This document shows, piece by piece, positions 15,873 to 23,755 of a stretch of DNA of 35,683 nt. The stretch is from Bacteroidales bacterium (lineage in GTDB: Bacteria; Bacteroidota; Bacteroidia; Bacteroidales; TTA-H9), in the NCBI GenBank assembly GCA_028689615.1, contig JAQVCV010000051.1, positions 1 to 35,683 on the forward strand, written 5' to 3'. Below the pieces are notes generated by a model that was not told the origin of the DNA, did no database searches, and saw nothing but the letters and a program-made list of their open reading frames with translations. The translations under genes and the position numbers were made by a program. How positions within the stretch are numbered: the stretch's first letter is position 1; each line of letters starts with the position of its first letter.

Positions 15873-16551
15873 AACCAAAAAAACAATGACGATAAACGCC
15901 GGCAATCAGGAAAATGCAGTCCGGCTTCGGGCCGGTTGAGAATGGGCAACCGGTAATCAACGGCCTTACCGCCTGCTATGTTGCTTTTTAGCTCACAAGC
16001 TCAAAGATGGATGTGGCCAAAATGAAAGATGGCTGTGTTAGATAATACGGCTGTTCGAGTTGGACAAGACCCTGTGCTCATCACGGTGGTCCACTACTAT
16101 AATGCTTAATCTTGATCTAGCAAGTCTTCAATCGATAAGAATCATTGATGCTAGCGGTCGCCTGCATTTCCTTAGGATAAATTCTCCCTTCGCACCGGTT
16201 CTTTTCTCAATTTGATTGGACACATTTCCCAATTTCTTTGATGCCATATGCTAATCAGTAGCCATTCTCCCCACTTAAGACTAAGCGAGCCCTATTCCTC
16301 AAGCTTAGTGGGAAGAATCTACCCCATGATATCCACGTTTTCCGGGATAGCCAAGTCACCATGCCTACGGGCATCGTCACCGCCAGACATATGTGGGAGC
16401 TTAACGATTCCGAGGGGATCCCGGCGGACAGACATCGAGAATGACTCCAAATAATTCGTTTTTTTCGCAACTCATCGGCTCTAGAACGCGTGCTTGCCAA
16501 TCACAAAGTATTTGACACTTGATTATCCGGATATCCAGCTCATAACTGAAA
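15873..16551. other. Gene-poor remnant region
   Basis: No intact gene is visible. At 16264-16440 one plus-strand frame stays open for about 60 codons and reads like protein: KRALFLKLSGKNLPHDIHVF and RDSQVTMPTGIVTARHMWEL. It has no start or ribosome site and ends in a stop, so it looks like a fragment of a lost gene that I cannot name. The rest is probably IS flank and debris. Confidence 0.4.
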
Positions 16552-16595
16552 AAAATAAAAAAAAACGCCCGGAGTCCTTTTAGTAGATTTCCGGG
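16552..16595 (-). terminator. Intrinsic terminator of the amidohydrolase gene
   Basis: On the minus strand CCCGGA and TCCGGG pair around a 16-base loop and are followed by CG and a long T-run (nine T, then A and more T). It lies about 60 bases past the amidohydrolase stop codon. Confidence 0.75.
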
Positions 16596-16654
16596 ATGGT
16601 TTGAGTTACAGCATCATATTTTTGATGGCTGTCACAGTTTAATTTTCAATCGGA

Positions 16655-18256
16655 TCAGAAGAAACAGAGTCTCCCCCCGACAAACGTCTTGAGCACCTTG
16701 ATGTTCTTGATGCTTTCCGGGGCGACTTCAAACAGGTCGTCGTTCAAGACAACGAAATCTCCCAGGTAGCCCGGGGCCAGGATGCCCTTTTTGTTTTCCT
16801 CGAAAGAAAGGTATGAAGGTCCCTGGGTGTAAAGGGCGAGCGCCTGGGCGACATCGAATTTCTCTTCCGGGTGCCAGCCTTCAACAGGCAAATCAGAGCT
16901 GTCTCTTCGGTTCACGGCGCAGTGGATGCCCCAGATAGGATCGAGCGATTCGACGGGACTGTCCGATCCGCCCCCAAGTCTGACGCCCATTTCCTGCATC
17001 GTTTTCCAACGGTAGGAGTCACCAACCCTGTCGCCAAAGGCTTTTTCCGCCACCTGCCAATCGGTCGCGACAAACGGCGGCTGGATATCGGCGGCGATTC
17101 GGGCTCTGGCCATCCGTTCAAGAAGCGAATCGTCGGCAATCTGGCAGTGGACGATCCGGTGGCGCAAACTATCCTTATTTTGGCCTGCCTGCGCATGCTC
17201 AATGGCATCGATGCACTGGCTGATTGCCCCATCCCCGATGGCATGGCAGGCTACCTGGAAGTCCATTTCATGGGCCTTGGCTATCAATGCCTGCAAATCC
17301 TGACCGTTATGGACCTTGATGCCTCTGTTACCCGGTTGATCGGCATAATCGCGTCGCATATAGGCCGACCGGGCCCCCAATGACCCGTCAGTGAATATCT
17401 TGATATTGCCGATCTGGAAATGGTCGTTGCCCGACCCCGTCTTTAGCCCCAGCTTTTCAAACACAGCCAGGTCAGCGACCGATGACGCCTGGACTTCCTC
17501 GAAGATGCGGACCGTCAGTTCATTGGCCGATTCCATCCGTTCGATGACATTAATGAAGCCCGCAACGTTCCGGGTTGTCACATCATTGGAATGGACTGAG
17601 GTCAGTCCCATTGAGTTCGCCAGGTTTCCGGCCTTCTTGATCAGGCGATAGAGCTGTTCTTCACTCGGGGCTGGCAGCTGCGACTTGACGTGTTCCAGAG
17701 CCGTTTCATAGAAAATGCCGTTGAGCCTCCCGGTCCTGTCTTTTCCGATGGCGCCCCCGGGAATCGCCATTGTATCGTTGATTCCCAGAGTCTCGATGGC
17801 CAAGGTGTTGAGCGTGCCCATATGGTCGCAGACCCGGTCAAGCAGGATTGGATGGTCGACCGATATGGCATCCGCCACATTCACGTCGGGAAGAATCGGC
17901 TCATCAAAGAGGTTCTGGTTGAAGCCCCGTCCGATGACCCATTCTCCCTTTTTGATGTTGTTTCTGGCGATGAATTCCCGGCTTACGCTGATAAGCTGCT
18001 GCTTCGAAGTGACTCTTGAAAGGTCGATCATATCCTGGTGCATCGCACTCGCCAACAGATGGCAGTGGGAATCCTGGAATCCCGGCACGACTGCCCTTCT
18101 TTGCAGGTCGTGGCATAGCGTCTTGGTCCCAGCCATCGTCCGCAGCTCTTCCAGGTCGCCTAATGCGACAATCCTGTCATCTTTTACCAACATGGCCTCG
18201 CTCGCTTTAAAATCGGTCCCCCCGTAAATGACCCCGTTGTAAAATAGTTGTTCCAT
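16655..18256 (-). CDS. YtcJ-like amidohydrolase (Amidohydro_3 family)
   Basis: The 533-residue protein is a metal-dependent hydrolase of the YtcJ/LAF3 group (COG1574). It shows the N-terminal small beta domain, then VVPGFQDSHCHLL with the metal-binding His-x-His at H64 and H66, KIFTDGSLGARSA, VACHAIGDGAI, RHRIVHCQ, and LGGGSDSPVESLDP with the late aspartate. The C-terminal GDFVVLNDDLFEV completes the beta domain. Family members hydrolyse C-N bonds in amides, cyclic ureas or N-acyl amino acids; the natural substrate is unknown. No signal peptide is present, so it is cytoplasmic. GAGGAGAAG precedes the ATG. It is flanked by its own terminator and that of the glutaredoxin-like gene, so it is a single-gene unit. 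Confidence 0.9.
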   Translation of the reverse strand: MEQLFYNGVIYGGTDFKASEAMLVKDDRIVALGDLEELRTMAGTKTLCHDLQRRAVVPGFQDSHCHLLASAMHQDMIDLSRVTSKQQLISVSREFIARNNIKKGEWVIGRGFNQNLFDEPILPDVNVADAISVDHPILLDRVCDHMGTLNTLAIETLGINDTMAIPGGAIGKDRTGRLNGIFYETALEHVKSQLPAPSEEQLYRLIKKAGNLANSMGLTSVHSNDVTTRNVAGFINVIERMESANELTVRIFEEVQASSVADLAVFEKLGLKTGSGNDHFQIGNIKIFTDGSLGARSAYMRRDYADQPGNRGIKVHNGQDLQALIAKAHEMDFQVACHAIGDGAISQCIDAIEHAQAGQNKDSLRHRIVHCQIADDSLLERMARARIAADIQPPFVATDWQVAEKAFGDRVGDSYRWKTMQEMGVRLGGGSDSPVESLDPIWGIHCAVNRRDSSDLPVEGWHPEEKFDVAQALALYTQGPSYLSFEENKKGILAPGYLGDFVVLNDDLFEVAPESIKNIKVLKTFVGGRLCFF

Positions 18257-18319
18257 AATCTTCTCCTCTTTTTATGAATTTTCCCCTTAAACTTTCATAA
18301 CATTTAAATCTCGATAAAA

Positions 18320-18362
18320 GACAAGCCCGATTCCCAAGGCCCAAAGGGCATTGAAATCAGGC
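18320..18362 (-). terminator. Candidate terminator of glutaredoxin copy 2
   Basis: On the minus strand GCCTGATTTC pairs with GGGAATCGGGC (two G-U pairs) around an inner GCCCTTTGGGC hairpin, and is followed by TTGTCTTTTA. It lies just past the stop of the glutaredoxin-like gene and ahead of the amidohydrolase start. Confidence 0.5.
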
Positions 18363-18376
18363 GATCAAAATGACAA

Positions 18377-18655
18377 TCAAATTTTACTTTCATCTTCCCT
18401 GACGACTTCAAGCACCTTGTGCAAGGAGAACGTTTCGGTACCATCAGGCAACACAAAGAACGGGATACCGATGGTTCCCTTTTCCTTGACCTTGCCATAG
18501 AGCGGGTTGGTGTCCCGTTCCTTAAGAAAGACCTTCAATGAATCCAGACTATTCGAGATATCGAGAAATTCATAAGAGGCGTTAACTTCATCCAAGGCCT
18601 TGAGCGCCTTTCTGGTATCGCCGCACAGATTGCTGCCAATAATTGTCAATCCCAT
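18377..18655 (-). CDS. Small glutaredoxin-related protein (COG4545-like), copy 2
   Basis: The 92-residue protein begins MGLTIIGSNLCGDTRKALKA, with the active-site motif CGDT, and later has GTIGIPFFVLPDGTETFS with the cis-proline of the thioredoxin fold. It is a paralogue of the protein at 287-544 (same length class, same order of motifs, about half the residues alike by eye), again with a single active-site cysteine. I chose the ATG at 18653-18655 because AAGGAGGG stands seven bases upstream; an open frame extends to 18745 but crosses the promoter. Two copies under similar promoters suggest a dose- or stress-related role. Confidence 0.85.
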   Translation of the reverse strand: MGLTIIGSNLCGDTRKALKALDEVNASYEFLDISNSLDSLKVFLKERDTNPLYGKVKEKGTIGIPFFVLPDGTETFSLHKVLEVVREDESKI

Positions 18656-18677
18656 AAAAATCCCTCCTTGTATTTTC

Positions 18678-18714
18678 TTATCATAATAATAATACTTTTT
18701 GGAGTGATTGTAAA
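18678..18714 (-). promoter_or_regulatory. Promoter with Fur-like box for glutaredoxin copy 2
   Basis: On the minus strand TTTACA (18709-18714) and TATTAT (18686-18691) are 17 bases apart, followed at once by TATGATAAG. The -35, spacer length and TATGATAA block match those of the copy-1 promoter at 569-605. Confidence 0.6.
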
Positions 18715-18855
18715 CCGAGATGAAAGTCTCAGGCAAAAAACGCAAATAATTAAGATTATTCCATCAAATATTTAGAATCTAAAACCGTGGTTCCAAATTA
18801 TCACGTTTCTTAGACACTTTACTTATCTAAGAAATCCGGGGAACTTCGTGTAAAA

Positions 18856-18882
18856 TAAAAAAAACTCCGAAATTTTCGGAGT
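18856..18882 (-). terminator. Intrinsic terminator of the AtuA/3-hydroxyacyl-CoA dehydrogenase operon
   Basis: On the minus strand ACTCCGAAA and TTTCGGAGT form a tight hairpin followed by eight T. It lies about 65 bases past the dehydrogenase stop codon. Confidence 0.85.
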
Positions 18883-18946
18883 AGTAAGTCGTACCGACCA
18901 GTATTTTTACAATATCGAAATCTTGATTCCTAGACTAGACAATCAT

Positions 18947-19870
18947 CTATCGACAAATTTTCAGCAATTCCAACAGATTTTCATCACGTTGGCTGGTTGC
19001 TTCGCCGGGCGAGACCTTATTATAATCATAGAAGCCACGGCCGGTTTTCAAGCCCAAGCGGTTAGCAGCAACGAGGTCGCCAAGCAGTTTTGAAGCCTCA
19101 TGGCAGTCGCACAAATCCGGATTGAGAAACTTCGAAATATGGAGGAAAGTATCCAGACCGCCAAAATCTCCAGTAGCAAGGGGGCCAGATGATGCATAAC
19201 GAAGCCCCAGGGAGTATTTCATAACCTTGTCGAGATCATCCGGTGACACAACTTCATTTTCCACCAGATACAACGCTTCGCGCATGATGGCGAACTGGAT
19301 CCGATTGGCAACAAAGCCCTTGACATCCTTGTTGATGATGACCGGCTCCTTGTCGATACGTTTGGCTAGATCATAGATCTTGGAGGCATATTTTTGTTCG
19401 GTCTTGTCTCCCTTTATGATTTCAATCAAAGGAATCAGATGGGCTGGGTTGAACCAGTGCATCCCCAGGAACCGTTCCGGCAATAAGACAAATTCTCCCA
19501 TCGCGGAAATCGGGATTGCCGAGGTGTTGGAGCAGATTATGCACTCCGGTTTTACCAGCTTTGAAATGCTCCGGTAGAAATCCTCTTTGATCTCGATTTG
19601 CTCGACGATGGATTCGATGACCACATCACCTTTTGCGAAGACCTGGATGTCAGTGGTGAGAATGACCAGATCAAGGATACCTTGAACCTGCGTGGCGGAT
19701 AAAAGCTTAGCACTCACCAGGACCTGAACCGAGCTCTCTATAAGTTCCCGTCCCCTGATCAGTGACTCTTCAGATATGTCGTAGAGATGCACCTGGAAGC
19801 CAAAGCGGGCAAATGACAGGGCCATGGAAGCCCCCATGGTGCCGGCACCGGCAATTACAATTGTTTCCAT
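18947..19870 (-). CDS. 3-hydroxyacyl-CoA dehydrogenase family protein (NAD-binding)
   Basis: The 307-residue protein has the N-terminal Rossmann motif VIAGAGTMGASMALSFARFG (GxGxxG at 8-13), VIESIVEQIEIKEDF, CSNTSAIPIS and the catalytic-histidine segment GMHWFNPAHLIPLIEII, followed by the helical C-terminal domain with FVANRIQFAIMREAL. Its length fits the short 3-hydroxybutyryl-CoA dehydrogenase/L-gulonate 3-dehydrogenase class. It would oxidise a 3-hydroxy group on an acyl-CoA or on a sugar acid with NAD. GGAG stands seven bases before the ATG and the gene starts one base after the AtuA C-terminal gene, so it is the last gene of the operon. Whether it acts on a CoA ester here is open, as no CoA ligase or thiolase is nearby. 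Confidence 0.88.
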   Translation of the reverse strand: METIVIAGAGTMGASMALSFARFGFQVHLYDISEESLIRGRELIESSVQVLVSAKLLSATQVQGILDLVILTTDIQVFAKGDVVIESIVEQIEIKEDFYRSISKLVKPECIICSNTSAIPISAMGEFVLLPERFLGMHWFNPAHLIPLIEIIKGDKTEQKYASKIYDLAKRIDKEPVIINKDVKGFVANRIQFAIMREALYLVENEVVSPDDLDKVMKYSLGLRYASSGPLATGDFGGLDTFLHISKFLNPDLCDCHEASKLLGDLVAANRLGLKTGRGFYDYNKVSPGEATSQRDENLLELLKICR

Positions 19871-19871
19871 G

Positions 19872-20171
19872 CTAGATCTCCATTTCCAACAGGGCTCCGC
19901 TCAGGGTCTTGCCGTGTTTATCCAGCGCCAACGACCGGGTCACCCCGCCCCCTAAAGCATCCTCCATCACAAAATTCAAGGCCGCGATATTGTCCAGGGT
20001 ATATCTGTTTACCGGACCCTTGACTATATCCTTGAAATAATCCCGGACCTTTTCTATCGTCACTTTTTCTTTGAGCAACTCAAAGTCGTTTTTATCATAG
20101 GCAATCACGGAGATCACCGAAATATTTCCCTTGTCGCCGGTCCGGCAATGCGCTATTTCATGCAGTAACAT
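19872..20171 (-). CDS. AtuA-like C-terminal (ferredoxin-fold) domain protein
   Basis: The 99-residue protein matches the stand-alone C-terminal domain of AtuA-family proteins: LHEIAHCRTGDKGNISVISV at the start, VKGPVNRYTLDNIAALNFVM in the middle and ALGGGVTRSLALDKHGK near the end. In many bacteria this domain is fused to the AtuA body; here it is a separate gene whose ATG overlaps the AtuA stop by 14 bases, so the two should form one complex in fixed ratio. GAGGT precedes the ATG inside the AtuA gene. The reaction catalysed by this family is not firmly known outside citronellol/geraniol use in Pseudomonas. Confidence 0.85.
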   Translation of the reverse strand: MLLHEIAHCRTGDKGNISVISVIAYDKNDFELLKEKVTIEKVRDYFKDIVKGPVNRYTLDNIAALNFVMEDALGGGVTRSLALDKHGKTLSGALLEMEI

Positions 20172-21519
20172 CTTCTACCTCGCTTTCAAAATATTCAACT
20201 TCGATTTCGATGTCGGACTGGTCTATCAATATCGAGGCGATCGATACGACTTCCTGGACATTCATGGTAACTCCCCCGCCACCGTATGGGCCGTTGGTAT
20301 AGAGCGATTCAACCTCTTGCGCTACCCTGATGGCCGTTGCCTTGTCGCTGGTCCGTCCCGCAACCCGCAGCCGGATCTCGCTGTAATCGCCTGGACAAGG
20401 CAATGTCGCACCGAAGAGGCTGTTGCAGCCAATCAGGTCGAAACGGACCTCGCTAAGTTCCATCCCCGTCAACTCGAACCGTCTTTCTAGAATTTCCTGG
20501 GCCATGACCGCCCGTTGGTAGGCGTTATAGCCTCCATAAGAGATCTGCCCCTCACCGATGAAACAGTCATGATAGCCGACACTTACCTTGTATTTGCCGT
20601 TTGATGGTTTCGAGCTGACATTTCCGACCGCCACCCGGTCCACTCCTGTCTGTTCGATCGTGATCTGGCTGAAGTCGGCGATACAATCGGGAGTGTAATA
20701 GTTTTGGGGATCCTGGATTTCATAGATTGTCTGTTCCTGGCAGGTCATCTCATTGACTAGACCGCCTGTCGTTTGAGTCTTGGTGATCTCGAGACTGCCG
20801 TCTTCCTTGATGATGGCGATCGGAAAACCAAGGTTCCATAAATCCGGAACCTCTTTGGCCGCCCCGTCTGCGTAGTACCCGCCGGTTACCTGACCGGCAC
20901 ATTCGAGCAGATGGCCGGCGATCGTTCCCTGCCCAAGCAACTCACAGTCATCCATTTTCCAGCCAAACTCATGAAGCAGGATTCCCACGGTAAGGGATGG
21001 GTCGGCCGCCCGGCCGGTGATGACCACCTCGGCCCCGCTGGCCAGCGCCTTTTCGATTCCCCTTGCCCCGATATAGGCATTGGCGGAAATCACCTCAGGC
21101 ATGATTGATGCCAGCGGCTTACCAGTCTCGATGATAACTTCGTCCCGATATTTTTCCAGCCTGTCAATCACATCGTCGCCGACTACTGCCGCCACCTTGA
21201 CCTGGATGTTGCGGCTTTGCGCCATTTCGACAAGCTTCTTGGCCGCTTGGATTGGGTTGGCCGCCCCCATATTCGTTACAATCTTGATCCGGTTGCCGCT
21301 TTGATATTCATCGAGCACCTTGGCAAACCGGTATTCGAACAAGTGATTATACCCTTTTTCGGGATCCTTGGCCTTCTCGAGATTGGCCAGCGCAATCGTC
21401 CTTTCGGCCAGGCACTCGAAAATCAGGTAGTCGAGATCACCGTTTCGCATAAGATCAATGGCCGGTTCGATCCGGTCACCGCCATAGCCGGCCCCGGAAC
21501 CAATTCTAATTTCTTTCAT
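20158..21519 (-). CDS. AtuA family protein (DUF1446; acyclic terpene utilisation-like)
   Basis: The 453-residue protein shows the AtuA/DUF1446 pattern: IRIGSGAGYGGDRIEPAIDL, LDYLIFECLAERTIAL, VTNMGAANPIQAAKKLVEMA, EVVITGRAADPSLTVGILLH, HLLECAGQVTGGYYAD and, near the end, YTNGPYGGGGVTMNV. AtuA is named from acyclic terpene breakdown in Pseudomonas, but most members have unknown function and many sit near acyl-CoA enzymes. The ATG at 21517-21519 has GGAGG seven bases upstream; a TTG six bases earlier lies inside that site and is rejected. It follows the ChbG-like gene after two bases. Its presence in a PTS operon suggests it acts on a part of the imported sugar or its acyl group. Confidence 0.85.
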   Translation of the reverse strand: MKEIRIGSGAGYGGDRIEPAIDLMRNGDLDYLIFECLAERTIALANLEKAKDPEKGYNHLFEYRFAKVLDEYQSGNRIKIVTNMGAANPIQAAKKLVEMAQSRNIQVKVAAVVGDDVIDRLEKYRDEVIIETGKPLASIMPEVISANAYIGARGIEKALASGAEVVITGRAADPSLTVGILLHEFGWKMDDCELLGQGTIAGHLLECAGQVTGGYYADGAAKEVPDLWNLGFPIAIIKEDGSLEITKTQTTGGLVNEMTCQEQTIYEIQDPQNYYTPDCIADFSQITIEQTGVDRVAVGNVSSKPSNGKYKVSVGYHDCFIGEGQISYGGYNAYQRAVMAQEILERRFELTGMELSEVRFDLIGCNSLFGATLPCPGDYSEIRLRVAGRTSDKATAIRVAQEVESLYTNGPYGGGGVTMNVQEVVSIASILIDQSDIEIEVEYFESEVEDVTA

Positions 21520-21521
21520 CT

Positions 21522-22220
21522 TCAATCCTCCAAATAATTTGTCACTTCAATTTCCATATCATCGAGATAACCTTGCAGTCTTCCATCACACAGCACTGCC
21601 ATCTCCCTGACCCGCTGCCACGAATAGGAACTGCTTAAAAACAGTTCGAGATCACAGGCACCCGGATGGGTCATGATTTCCAGATCACTTCCGGCATGAC
21701 TTTCAATAAGTTCTATCAAGGCATCCACGGTGACGCTGTCATCGAAAAAGCCCCCGACAAACCTGTAGTTGCCATAACGGCGCACCGGCAAGCCATATTC
21801 TTGGGCCAGGCGCATCGTCACTGAGAGATTTTCCTTGAAGTCATGCATTCCATGGTGGCTGTCCAGGTGGCTGGGCTTTTTTTCGAAGACGGCAATGAAC
21901 CTTTCAATCTGGGCCTTGAACTCCCGGTAAACCTCCTCAAGATCGATGTCCTTTTCCAGAAGTTCCCTGGGATGGAAGAAATTCCCCTGATCATCGCTTA
22001 GGGTCAGGTTATTTGTCAGGGCCTTGCCGATGGTCAGGTTAAGATGGACGCCCACTCCCAGGGATGGACAGGTCTTGGCCTCTTGATTGCTGTATTCCAG
22101 ATAGGGTGTGTTGACCAAGGCCGTGGTCGACTTGACCACCCCGTTTTTGCAGGCATGGATGATGCCGTCGGTCACTGACTTTGTGTACCCGAAGTCGTCA
22201 GCGTTGAATATTATCTTCAT
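21522..22220 (-). CDS. ChbG/YdjC-family carbohydrate deacetylase
   Basis: The 232-residue protein begins MKIIFNADDFGYTKSVTDGI, with the metal-binding ADD motif of ChbG/YdjC, then GVGVHLNLTIGKAL with a metal-binding histidine, SHLDSHHGMHDF with further metal histidines, and MTHPGACD. ChbG removes an acetyl group from acetylated chitobiose phosphate after PTS uptake. The gene follows a cellobiose/lactose-type EIIC, as ChbG goes with ChbC in chitobiose loci, so a phosphorylated acetylated disaccharide is a fair guess. No ribosome site is visible before its ATG; instead a terminator-like hairpin ends just upstream. Confidence 0.88.
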   Translation of the reverse strand: MKIIFNADDFGYTKSVTDGIIHACKNGVVKSTTALVNTPYLEYSNQEAKTCPSLGVGVHLNLTIGKALTNNLTLSDDQGNFFHPRELLEKDIDLEEVYREFKAQIERFIAVFEKKPSHLDSHHGMHDFKENLSVTMRLAQEYGLPVRRYGNYRFVGGFFDDSVTVDALIELIESHAGSDLEIMTHPGACDLELFLSSSYSWQRVREMAVLCDGRLQGYLDDMEIEVTNYLED

Positions 22221-22222
22221 CT

Positions 22223-22252
22223 AAATAAAAGAGCACTGATTAATCAGCACTC
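22223..22252 (-). terminator. Attenuator-like hairpin between EIIC and ChbG genes
   Basis: On the minus strand GAGTGCTGAT pairs with ATCAGTGCTC (two G-U pairs; on the other strand these would be A-C mismatches) and TTTTATTT follows. It contains the EIIC stop codon and ends four bases before the ChbG start codon, so it may lower or control expression of the downstream genes. Confidence 0.5.
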
Positions 22253-23577
22253 TCCAAAGTCTCTTGAGCAACCAACTGTTTGTCGTACGCTTTTAAAAAC
22301 GGCAAGGCGATGGCCATATCCAGAATTAGAAGACCAGCCCATACCAGAATCGACTTGATATCCATTGATGCCAGCCACGCTTGCAAAGGTGCGGGTACGG
22401 TGAATGGCAGCTGGACGAAGAATTTACCCAGGAATCCACTTTTCATCAGGAAATAGACGATCGTGAAGTTCAGGTTGTTGCAGATCAAGAAACAGATCAA
22501 AGTGAACGGGTTCAGTACCGTCGGAAGACCGAAAATCAAAGGTTCATTGATGTTGAAGAACGCCGGAACAACAGCGATTTTCGCGACCGATTTGGCCTGG
22601 GTCGACTTGCAGAACAGCAGGATGACCAATACCACGGCGAAATAAGAAATCCACCCGCCGTAGACAGAGTTGACCGCACCGGCGAAAATGGCAGGAAGTT
22701 CCTGACCTGAGGCATAGGCTTCGGCATTCAAAGTCAGACCCAAAGTCACCAATGGCGTAGTCACAACACCTACCATGTTGGCCCCATGGATTCCGAAGAA
22801 CCAGAAAATCGTCATCAATACATTGATAAGGATAATTGAAGGCAGTGATCCGGTCGCGCTAAGCAAGGGTTGGAATGCCGAATAGATCAACTTTGGCAAT
22901 CCGACACCTAGAATTGATGTGCTGATCCCGTTTAATACCATGAAAAGAATCAGGTTGACGATTCCGGGAATCAGGACATTGAATGGAGCGGCCACATTGG
23001 GCGGTACTGAATCCGGAAGCTTGATCACGAGTTTTTTCGCCACAAAGAAATGATTGATTTCAACGACCATGATCGCGATGATCATCGCCATGAACATGCC
23101 TGAAGCACCAAGGTTGGTCATCGGTATCGCGGTAACCACGGTCTCACCGCTGGTAAGCGATTGGGGAACTCCGGCCACGCAAAGATATACAAGAAGTACG
23201 GAAATGACATTGGAAATGGTATCCATTTTATAGAACTTGGTCAGCTGGTAAGATACCCCCAGGACCACGTAAATCGAGATGATTCCAATCGTAAGATAGT
23301 ATGGAATCAGCAAGGTTGCCATATTGGCAGATGCCCAGTCGCGCCAACCGACCAGGATCGCATAGATGAAGTTGGTCGCTTCCAGTGAAGTGTTGACCGG
23401 TGGCATCGCCAGCAGGATGGCAAAACCGCCGATAATGGTGACTGGAACCAGGATGGTCAGTCCGTCACGGACTGAAGCCAGATGTCTTTGTTGGGAAATT
23501 TTTGTTGCTACGGGAACTACGTAAGTTTCAAGGATTTCCTGAAACCTCTGCATAAAGCCTTTTTTGGTAGATGACAT
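22240..23577 (-). CDS. PTS EIIC component, lactose/cellobiose family (CelB/ChbC-like)
   Basis: The 445-residue membrane protein has about ten hydrophobic segments. The start region QRHLASVRDGLTILVPVTII and the motifs FWFFGIHGANMVGVVTTPL and FFNINEPLIFGLPTVLNPF are hallmarks of the Lac-family EIIC; the IHG and NEP motifs line the sugar site. The ATG at 23575-23577 is preceded by AGAGGGAGA; the longer frame up to 23661 crosses the operator region and is rejected. No EIIA-Lac or EIIB-Lac gene is in the window, so it must borrow them from another locus. It heads the operon with ChbG, AtuA and the dehydrogenase. A promoter and an inverted repeat lie upstream. Confidence 0.93.
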   Translation of the reverse strand: MSSTKKGFMQRFQEILETYVVPVATKISQQRHLASVRDGLTILVPVTIIGGFAILLAMPPVNTSLEATNFIYAILVGWRDWASANMATLLIPYYLTIGIISIYVVLGVSYQLTKFYKMDTISNVISVLLVYLCVAGVPQSLTSGETVVTAIPMTNLGASGMFMAMIIAIMVVEINHFFVAKKLVIKLPDSVPPNVAAPFNVLIPGIVNLILFMVLNGISTSILGVGLPKLIYSAFQPLLSATGSLPSIILINVLMTIFWFFGIHGANMVGVVTTPLVTLGLTLNAEAYASGQELPAIFAGAVNSVYGGWISYFAVVLVILLFCKSTQAKSVAKIAVVPAFFNINEPLIFGLPTVLNPFTLICFLICNNLNFTIVYFLMKSGFLGKFFVQLPFTVPAPLQAWLASMDIKSILVWAGLLILDMAIALPFLKAYDKQLVAQETLESAD

Positions 23578-23612
23578 AATTGTCTCCCTCTCTAAATAAA
23601 TTTGTGGTGCAT

Positions 23613-23681
23613 GTTTGTCATATGTGCTAACCGGTTTCATTTGACAAACTAAGCATAGCACACAAAAGAATCGTTTTGCAA
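23613..23681 (-). promoter_or_regulatory. Promoter and candidate operator of the EIIC-AtuA operon
   Basis: On the minus strand TTGCAA (23676-23681) and TATGCT (23652-23657, with TG at the extended -10) are 18 bases apart. Directly downstream is an inverted repeat with perfect eight-base arms, GTTTGTCA at 23613-23620 and TGACAAAC at 23642-23649, spaced by 21 bases. A TGAAACCGGTT half of a cre-like site lies in the spacer. This is a fair operator for the RpiR regulator encoded at 25011. Confidence 0.55.
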
Positions 23682-23727
23682 GAATAAATTAATTTTTTTG
23701 AATCATCTTTCATTTATGAACTTTACG

Positions 23728-23736
23728 TGCTATAAT
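23728..23736 (+). promoter_or_regulatory. Extended -10 promoter of the ceramidase-like gene
   Basis: TGC-TATAAT is a consensus extended -10 box 19 bases before the ATG. No good -35 is seen 17 bases upstream, as is common with extended -10 promoters. The GGAGG ribosome site lies just after it. Confidence 0.6.
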
Positions 23737-23755
23737 CAATGGCGGAGGTAGCGTT

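Noticed and set aside
17715-18227. Plus-strand open frames of about 170 codons across the amidohydrolase
   Set aside because: They are shadows of the amidohydrolase, whose motifs are complete on the minus strand.
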